NCBI GenBank assembly: GCA_964601515.1
Contig: CAZRNU010000013.1
Location: 1-41,779, forward strand
Length of the DNA: 41,779 nucleotides
Origin: PWND01 sp964601515
GTDB lineage: Bacteria > Bacteroidota > Bacteroidia > Bacteroidales > UBA7960
Direction of reading: 5' to 3'
The notes beneath the pieces were generated by a model. It searched no databases, was not told the origin of the DNA, and was given only the letters and a program-made list of their open reading frames with translations. The position numbers were made by a program, and so were the translations under genes. Positions 35,607 through 41,779 of this stretch are shown here, one piece after another. Positions within the stretch are counted from its first letter, which is position 1. Every line of letters begins with the position of its first letter.

Positions 35607-35693
35607 ATGAAACAAAAAGGGGAGTTTTACAATAATACGCTTATTGCCCCTGAACCCAACAATGATTACAAACTAATTTTTGAAAACAATTAA
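35607..35693 (+). CDS. Possible 28-residue leader peptide
   Basis: ATG to TAA, 28 codons, beginning MKQKGEFYNNTLIAPEPN and ending FENN. It follows AAAGGAGGA at ideal spacing and lies 37 bp before the start of the giant T9SS protein, probably in the same transcript. The peptide is hydrophilic, without signal or membrane segment. It could be a leader peptide controlling the downstream gene, or a free small protein. No family is recognised. The strong ribosome site is the main evidence that it is translated. Confidence 0.5.
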   Translation: MKQKGEFYNNTLIAPEPNNDYKLIFENN

Positions 35694-35710
35694 TTTCAAA
35701 TCAATTTTTT

Positions 35711-35720
35711 ATTAACCAAA
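35711..35720 (+). promoter_or_regulatory. Leader motif ATTAACCAAA before the start codon
   Basis: The second copy of the 10-mer seen at 11562-11571, 10 nt before ATG 35731. Possible translation-initiation leader; inferred. Confidence 0.35.
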
Positions 35721-35730
35721 TTTTTTAATT

Positions 35731-38700
35731 ATGAAAAAAATATTAACATTTACCTTAACAATGTTGTTAGCTATAAGCTGGCTTGGCGCACAAGAATTTA
35801 TGCAAGCCAACTCAATTGAAAGCAAGAAACTTTCTGAAAAAGAGCTTGAAATGCACGCTGGCAATGATGTAACTGACAAGAATGCCCCTAAAGCATGGAC
35901 AATCAACTACGCATTTGCGCAGGATGCTACTACCTATACCGAGATTACAGGAGGAACACTGCATGGTAGCGGAACAACTGTTGATGATAACAATTACAAT
36001 GCTGTCAATATTGGTTTTACATTCAGATTTAACGGTATTGATTATACTCAAATAGGTATTAATGCTAACGGCTTTTTAAGGCTTGGCGGGACTGCATTTA
36101 CACTTTCTATGGGCTACACTCCAATCAGCAGTACTGCTGTAGCTCCAGGAGTTATTAGCGCCTTAGGTATGGACTTAGTTGGTAACGCTGGATCATCATT
36201 ACGCTCCGAGCTGATAGGCGTAGCACCCAATAGAGTTTTTGTAATTCAATGGACAGATTTCCAAAGATATTTGGATGCTGGGGATAATTTCAACTTTCAA
36301 ATCAGACTTCATGAAACTACCAATGCAATAGAATACATTTACGGTAGTTTTACTAAAAACGCTAATGCACGTGCAGCTCAAGTAGGTTTAAGAGGTGAAA
36401 CCAATGCTGATTTTTATAACAGAACTACTACTACCAATTGGGCAACCACAACTGCCGGTGCAGTAAATAATGCAACTTGTGCTTTATCAGCTACAGTAGT
36501 ACCGGCTTCCGGTTTGGTATTTCGCTATACGCCAATTATCCCAGCTGCTATTGATGCTGGTATTACTGCAATAACTTCACCCGTTAACGGATTGGCAGGA
36601 ACTCAGAACGTTATTGTTACTCTAAGAAATTATGGTACATCAGAACTTACTGCCTGCGATATTGACTATGATATCGACGGGACAGTTGGTACTTACTCTT
36701 GGACTGGATCTTTGGCTTACAATGCAACAGCCAATGTAACCATCTATGAAAACTTTAATTTCTCAGAGGTTAGAGATTATGTGATTACTGTTAATACAAA
36801 CCTAGCTGGTGACGAAGATGCTACAAACGATCTGTTTTCTAAAACAGTTACTATATTTAATCCCTTTACTGTTCCATTTGTTGAAAACTTTAATGCTGTT
36901 ACTGCCCCAGCATTACCAGCTCGTTGGGCTAGAGAAAACTTAAACGGCGATGCTAATGTTTGGGTAACTTCTACTACCAATCCTCGATCTGCACCAAATT
37001 GCGTTCGACTTGGATACAATTCAGCAATGGCTTCAAACGACTGGTTATTTACACCTCATATTAGCGTAGAAGCCGGCAAAATTTATAATTTGTCCTTCTA
37101 TTATAGAGCACAAGGTGCTTACAATGAAAGACTAAAAGTGCACGTTGGTGGTCAACAAACAAATACAGCAATGGATGCCACTCCAATTGTAGACCTTGTT
37201 GATTTCCAGAATGTTACCTATGAACTTGTAGAGTACATGTTCACTGCAGCTGCATCTGAAAATATTGTATTTGGCTTCCACGGCTACAGTGCTGCTGATA
37301 TGTGGGCAATCCATATAGACGATGTTTCATTAACAGAAGTATTTAGTTTCGATGCTGCTGTAGCTTCTATCGACATGGCGAGCTTCTATGAAGACAGCCA
37401 AGCAATTATTCCCGAAGCAACAGTTGCTAATCTGGGAGTACAAGACATCACATTTGACGTTGTTATGACAATCAACGACGGCACATCAGATGTTTATACA
37501 AGCACACAAAACGTTTCAATTCTAGCAGGAGACCCTGCAGCAACTGTTTCTTTTGATGAATGGACAACTTCGTTTGGTGAATATACTGTAACTGTTGAAG
37601 CTATTTTAGCAACAGATGAAAACGCTGCAAACAACTACCTAACAGCTAATATTCTCATATCTAATTTAATATACGGAGATAATATTTATAGTGGTGCATT
37701 AACAAATGGAATTATCTCTACGAATTATGGTGGTTTAGCTAATGGCCTTGTTGAATCTGCTGATGATTTCATTCTTGGACCTGGAATTTGGATGCTTGAA
37801 TACGTTTATGCCAACGGATGGATTGCTTCAGGCACATTAGATGGTTATGGTGTAAGTATTTATGCCGACAATGCAGGTGTTCCGGGCGTTCTTCTTCATA
37901 ATGAGATTATTGTTACAGACGATCCTACTATGATGAAGTTGGCTGCACCTCTTCTTTTAGATGGAGAAACTACTTATTGGATTTCTGTTTATGGACATTC
38001 AGTAACAGCTACCGCTCCTGCACAAGCTCGCTGGAACTGGTACGGATATGTAGCTAATATAGAAAACGTTGCTCACTTAAGAGATAACCCTAACTTATTT
38101 GGAACAGGTAATCCTGACTGGCAATCATTCCCATCATTGGGTATAGCAACCATGACAGATCTTGAATTTGGATTATTAGGTAAACTAATGCCGCCGGCTG
38201 AAGTTCCTTTTGCTACTGCTTTTGGTGTTGAAGCAGGTTGGAATAATCCAGGTGGATCTTGGACAGGTTATAATGAAAAAACATATACAGAAGGTGAATG
38301 GTACTTCCACAGCACTGCTGCTGTAAGAGGTACTCCAACTGATGCCGGTGAATTAACTTATGATGGCTCTGCATATACTATGAGAGACAGAGGTATATTC
38401 ACTGTAACAAACATTGGCCCTGCTTATGATATGATTGGCTTTAGCTTCCAACTAAGAGACTGGATGACCGGTGACGGTGTTGACAGAAATATTAACGTTA
38501 GTTATGATGGTGGTACAACATGGGATTTAGCCGGAACAATAAACAAGGCTTATTTTGATGCTTATCAGGTTTATCAACCATTTATCTACTATTTTGGTGA
38601 AACTAAGGACTTCTTACCGGGAGAACTTGTAATTCAGATAGTTGGTGGAACAGGCGCAAATGCAAGCCGCATGAACATAGGTCAATTCAGAGCCCTTGAT

Positions 38701-41700
38701 GCTGAGCAAGCATTTATCAGCCCTGTTGTTGAAACTCACGATCTATATAACCAATATGATGTTGAAATTGACATTACTTGGGGAAGTGCTACAGCTATTG
38801 CTTCTATTATAGAAGGTGGTGTTGCACTAGAAGTTACAGACTATGAAGTAGACACTGATGTTTTATTCATCAAAGGTGAATACTTTGAAGGTCTTGTTGG
38901 TGGTTCTCAATTATTCTTTACTATTAATTTCGACAATGGAGATATGGCACAATTAAGAGTTACTCTTACAGATGCTACTCCTGTTGTAACATGGCCAACA
39001 GCAACTCCAATAGTATTTGGTGAAGCATTTGGTGAGTCAGTTTTAGAAAATGGATTAGCTGTTGATCCTGCTGATGGAGTTACTGAAATTGAAGGTACTT
39101 TTGCTTTTGTTAACCCTGCAGCTGTTGCACCAAGTGCAAGCACATGGAGCGTAGATGTAATGTTTACTCCTAATGCTTACCAAAGCAACAATCCTGTTTA
39201 TGGAACAGTTGACGTTATAGTTAACAAAGCTACTGCTGATATTTTCATAACAGACCTTGAATATGTATTTGATGATACTCCAAAAGCTGCAACTGTAACA
39301 ACTGATCCGGCTGGATTAACAGTAGTTATAACTTATGACGGCTTAGCAGCTCTTCCGGTTGCTCCTGGAACATATTTAGTTGAAGTAACTATTGATGAAA
39401 CTAACTATGAAGGATATGCAAGTGACGATCTAGTAATTAATAGAGCTCCTCTAACTGTAACTGCTGACAGCTTCAGCAAAACTGTTGGAATTGAATATTT
39501 ATTCGCAGGTACTGAATTTACAGTTACAGGTACTCTTTATGGAGACGACAGTATTGATTTAGTAACTTTAACATCTGACGGAGCTGATGCCGGCGCTGTT
39601 ATGGGCGATTATGATATTATCCCATCTGATGCTTTTGGTGTTGGTCATGAAAATTATGATATTACTTATGTAAACGGTACTCTTACTGTTACTGACAAGA
39701 TTACTCTTACTTTAGTAGGTATGATTGCTGATAACAAAGTATATGACAATACAAATGCTGCTACAATTTCTGACTTTGGAACATTAACCGGAGTTGAAGT
39801 TGGTGATGACGTTACTTTAGTTTCTGATGCTGCCGTTGCAACATTCAACAACAGACATGTAGGTGTTGGCAAACTTGTAACTGTTACAGGACTTACATTG
39901 GATGGTGCTGATGTAGATAAGTATGTTATTAATAATCAAACAACAACTGCTAACATTACAGCTCGTCCATTAACCCTTAGCGACTTTACTGCTGATGATA
40001 AAGAATATGACGGCACAACTACTGCTACAGGATTAGGCTTCGCTGATGACCGTATTGCAGGAAACATTCTTACTTTCACTTATACTGCTGCTTTTGAGGA
40101 TAAAAATGCAGGACTTGATAAAAACGTTAACTACACAGCTATTACTATTAGCGGTGGAGTTGATATGCTTAACTATGCTCTAGTTTCTGACGAAGGAGTT
40201 GCATTAGCAACTATTTCTCAAAAAGAACTAGCTGTGATTAATGCAGTAGCTCTTGATAAAACTTATAATGGTTTAGCCGCTGCTGTTGTTGAAGGCGCTG
40301 AATTAGACGGAGTAATAGGTCTTGACGATGTAGTTCTTGAAAATGAAACAGCAGGTACATTCTCTCAGGCTGCTGCAGGAACAGACCTTGTTGTTACAAC
40401 TGCTATGACTATCTCTGGCGTTGATGCTGACAACTATGCTCTAACTCAACCATCTTTAACTGCTACTATTCATCCAAAAGCTATAACAGTTCTTAATGCC
40501 GTTGCATTAGACAAAGTTTATGACGGTACAACCGTAGCTGTTATTGAAGGTGCTGAATTAGCAGTAGCAGAAATAGTAGGTGATGATGATATTATGCTTG
40601 CTAACCATGCTGCCGGAACATTTGCTCAGGCAGGTATTGGAACTGACATTGCTGTTACAACTGCTATGACAATTACAGGTGCTGATGCTAATAATTATTA
40701 TGCTATTCAACCAGTAGGTTTAACTGCAGACATTACAGCTAAAGCTCTTACAGTAACTGGTGCTGTTGCTCAAAACAAAGTTTATGACGGCACTATTGTT
40801 GCTGTTATTACCGGCGCAACATTATCAGGTGCTATTGTTGGAGATGATGTAGCTCTTGCTAACCACGCAGCGGGTACATTTGCTCAAGCAGGTATCGGAA
40901 CAGGTATTGCTGTTTCTACTGCTATGACAATTACTGGTACTCATGCAGGAAACTATACTTTAACTCAACCTGCAGGCTTAACTGCTGACATTACTGCTAA
41001 AGGACTTACAATTGGTGGTACATTTACCGTTGCCGATAAAGATTATGACGGAACTACTGCTGCAACTATCACTAATAATAACCTAACATTAGTAGGAGTT
41101 GTTACTGGTGAAACTGTTACACTTACAGGAGTTGTTGCTCAATTTGCTAACGCAGGTCCCGGAAATAATATCATAGTAACTATTACTGCTGCTGATATTA
41201 CAGGCGCTGATGTTGCAAACTATACTTTATCACTTGCAGGCGCTCCAACAACTACTGCTAACATCTTTGCGGTAACTTATTCTCTAACACTTGAAGTTAC
41301 TCCTGCTGATGCCGGAACAGTAACAGGTGAAGGTGATTACGAAGAAGGCGAAGAAGTAACAGTTGTTGCTACTGCTGCTGAAGGTTATATTTTCGTTAAG
41401 TGGATTGATGAAGACGAAGCAGAAGTTAGCACAGAAGCTACTTATACATTCGACATGCCGGCTGCTGATCTTACTTTAACTGCCGTATTCGAAGTTGAAC
41501 CTGCAGTTATTGATCCTTCTGTTCTAACTATCAGTTTATATCCAAATCCATCAAGAGGTAATTTCACTGTAACTTCTGAAATGAATATTTCTGAAGTAAG
41601 TGTTTATAACTTAATTGGAAAAGTGGTTTATTCAACAACAGCTGACAGCAAAGTAGTTGAATTAAATATAGGCGGAATTGAAACAGGCATGTACTTCGTA

Positions 41701-41754
41701 AAAGTAACTACTGAGAATGGAACTTCAACCTTGAAGCTTCAAATTAACAAGTAG
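35731..41754 (+). CDS. Giant T9SS-secreted repeat protein (MBG/YDG repeats)
   Basis: A 2007-residue exported protein with no recognised catalytic site. A signal peptide (1-20, ending LGAQ) precedes an N-terminal beta-sandwich (about 55-270), a CARDB-like segment (272-375), a choice-of-anchor-J-type jelly-roll (about 377-545), another CARDB-like segment (547-650), two further beta-domains (650-990), an X2-like Ig domain (about 991-1080, ITWGSATAIASIIEGG), MBG-like repeats (about 1083-1322), six YDG repeats (1324-1846; hallmark KVYDGT), one InlB-type beta-repeat (1851-1920) and a type A T9SS domain (about 1930-2007, LYPNPSRGNF). This layout fits a surface adhesin or matrix protein. Ala, Thr and Val codons in the repeat region mostly end in T or A. 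The Tyr-Asp-Gly repeats and sorting domain are clear; the role in adhesion is inferred. Confidence 0.85.
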   Translation: MKKILTFTLTMLLAISWLGAQEFMQANSIESKKLSEKELEMHAGNDVTDKNAPKAWTINYAFAQDATTYTEITGGTLHGSGTTVDDNNYNAVNIGFTFRFNGIDYTQIGINANGFLRLGGTAFTLSMGYTPISSTAVAPGVISALGMDLVGNAGSSLRSELIGVAPNRVFVIQWTDFQRYLDAGDNFNFQIRLHETTNAIEYIYGSFTKNANARAAQVGLRGETNADFYNRTTTTNWATTTAGAVNNATCALSATVVPASGLVFRYTPIIPAAIDAGITAITSPVNGLAGTQNVIVTLRNYGTSELTACDIDYDIDGTVGTYSWTGSLAYNATANVTIYENFNFSEVRDYVITVNTNLAGDEDATNDLFSKTVTIFNPFTVPFVENFNAVTAPALPARWARENLNGDANVWVTSTTNPRSAPNCVRLGYNSAMASNDWLFTPHISVEAGKIYNLSFYYRAQGAYNERLKVHVGGQQTNTAMDATPIVDLVDFQNVTYELVEYMFTAAASENIVFGFHGYSAADMWAIHIDDVSLTEVFSFDAAVASIDMASFYEDSQAIIPEATVANLGVQDITFDVVMTINDGTSDVYTSTQNVSILAGDPAATVSFDEWTTSFGEYTVTVEAILATDENAANNYLTANILISNLIYGDNIYSGALTNGIISTNYGGLANGLVESADDFILGPGIWMLEYVYANGWIASGTLDGYGVSIYADNAGVPGVLLHNEIIVTDDPTMMKLAAPLLLDGETTYWISVYGHSVTATAPAQARWNWYGYVANIENVAHLRDNPNLFGTGNPDWQSFPSLGIATMTDLEFGLLGKLMPPAEVPFATAFGVEAGWNNPGGSWTGYNEKTYTEGEWYFHSTAAVRGTPTDAGELTYDGSAYTMRDRGIFTVTNIGPAYDMIGFSFQLRDWMTGDGVDRNINVSYDGGTTWDLAGTINKAYFDAYQVYQPFIYYFGETKDFLPGELVIQIVGGTGANASRMNIGQFRALDAEQAFISPVVETHDLYNQYDVEIDITWGSATAIASIIEGGVALEVTDYEVDTDVLFIKGEYFEGLVGGSQLFFTINFDNGDMAQLRVTLTDATPVVTWPTATPIVFGEAFGESVLENGLAVDPADGVTEIEGTFAFVNPAAVAPSASTWSVDVMFTPNAYQSNNPVYGTVDVIVNKATADIFITDLEYVFDDTPKAATVTTDPAGLTVVITYDGLAALPVAPGTYLVEVTIDETNYEGYASDDLVINRAPLTVTADSFSKTVGIEYLFAGTEFTVTGTLYGDDSIDLVTLTSDGADAGAVMGDYDIIPSDAFGVGHENYDITYVNGTLTVTDKITLTLVGMIADNKVYDNTNAATISDFGTLTGVEVGDDVTLVSDAAVATFNNRHVGVGKLVTVTGLTLDGADVDKYVINNQTTTANITARPLTLSDFTADDKEYDGTTTATGLGFADDRIAGNILTFTYTAAFEDKNAGLDKNVNYTAITISGGVDMLNYALVSDEGVALATISQKELAVINAVALDKTYNGLAAAVVEGAELDGVIGLDDVVLENETAGTFSQAAAGTDLVVTTAMTISGVDADNYALTQPSLTATIHPKAITVLNAVALDKVYDGTTVAVIEGAELAVAEIVGDDDIMLANHAAGTFAQAGIGTDIAVTTAMTITGADANNYYAIQPVGLTADITAKALTVTGAVAQNKVYDGTIVAVITGATLSGAIVGDDVALANHAAGTFAQAGIGTGIAVSTAMTITGTHAGNYTLTQPAGLTADITAKGLTIGGTFTVADKDYDGTTAATITNNNLTLVGVVTGETVTLTGVVAQFANAGPGNNIIVTITAADITGADVANYTLSLAGAPTTTANIFAVTYSLTLEVTPADAGTVTGEGDYEEGEEVTVVATAAEGYIFVKWIDEDEAEVSTEATYTFDMPAADLTLTAVFEVEPAVIDPSVLTISLYPNPSRGNFTVTSEMNISEVSVYNLIGKVVYSTTADSKVVELNIGGIETGMYFVKVTTENGTSTLKLQINK
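39700..41268 (+). repeat. Six tandem YDG repeats within the giant gene
   Basis: Repeat starts fall near residues 1324, 1412, 1498, 1583, 1671 and 1757 (80-90 residues, about 250 bp each). Repeats 4 and 5 share 16 identical residues in a row (40597-40644 and 40855-40902), but 7 of the 16 codons differ. Confidence 0.8.
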
Positions 41755-41779
41755 TATCTTTCGATTTAAACAATCGTAT

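Overview
The window looks like a low-GC chromosome segment of a Bacteroidota bacterium with a type IX secretion system (T9SS). Evidence: large secreted proteins ending in T9SS type A sorting domains (motif YPNP near the C-terminus), a carboxypeptidase-regulatory/TonB receptor paired with a DUF4249 lipoprotein, an S46 dipeptidyl-peptidase, GH57 and LuxE-like genes of the kinds found in this phylum, candidate promoters of the TAnnTTTG type, and almost no Shine-Dalgarno sequences. The genus cannot be fixed from the sequence. No tRNA, rRNA, CRISPR array, integrase or transposase was seen.

Layout. 1-2.8 kb: the end of an outer-membrane beta-barrel-type gene, then an SDR-type L-threonine dehydrogenase and a TatD nuclease in tandem. 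2.9-11.4 kb: a 1430-residue secreted GH57 alpha-glucan enzyme with three starch-binding-like modules, facing two tandem paralogous M14 zinc carboxypeptidases, one ending in a dockerin and the other in a T9SS sorting domain. 11.5-17.4 kb: a C69 dipeptidase, a tungstate/molybdate-type ABC permease and ATPase, a MobB-like P-loop protein and an alkaline phosphatase lipoprotein. 17.4-25 kb (minus strand): a TonB receptor with DUF4249 lipoprotein, a DPP7-type S46 peptidase, mannose-1-phosphate guanylyltransferase, a SprT-like metalloprotein and a small lipoprotein. 25.2-30.7 kb: MlaE/MlaF lipid-transport ABC genes, a MacB/FtsX-type permease, gpmI, and a LuxE-like adenylate-forming enzyme. 30.9-41.8 kb: two giant secreted proteins, one a multidomain endonuclease I with dockerin, the other a 2007-residue repeat protein (MBG/YDG repeats) with a T9SS sorting domain.

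The main theme is breakdown of extracellular polymers (alpha-glucan, protein/peptides, DNA, phosphate esters) by exported enzymes, with uptake and envelope functions between them. The less ordinary signals are: (1) heptanucleotide repeat arrays that start directly after stop codons at several loci; (2) a palindromic GAGACGCC...GGCGTCTC element family, one copy forming a composite with 25-bp inverted ends; (3) dockerin and T9SS termini apparently exchanged between sister carboxypeptidases; (4) a 28-codon ORF with a near-perfect Shine-Dalgarno sequence in the leader of the giant repeat protein.
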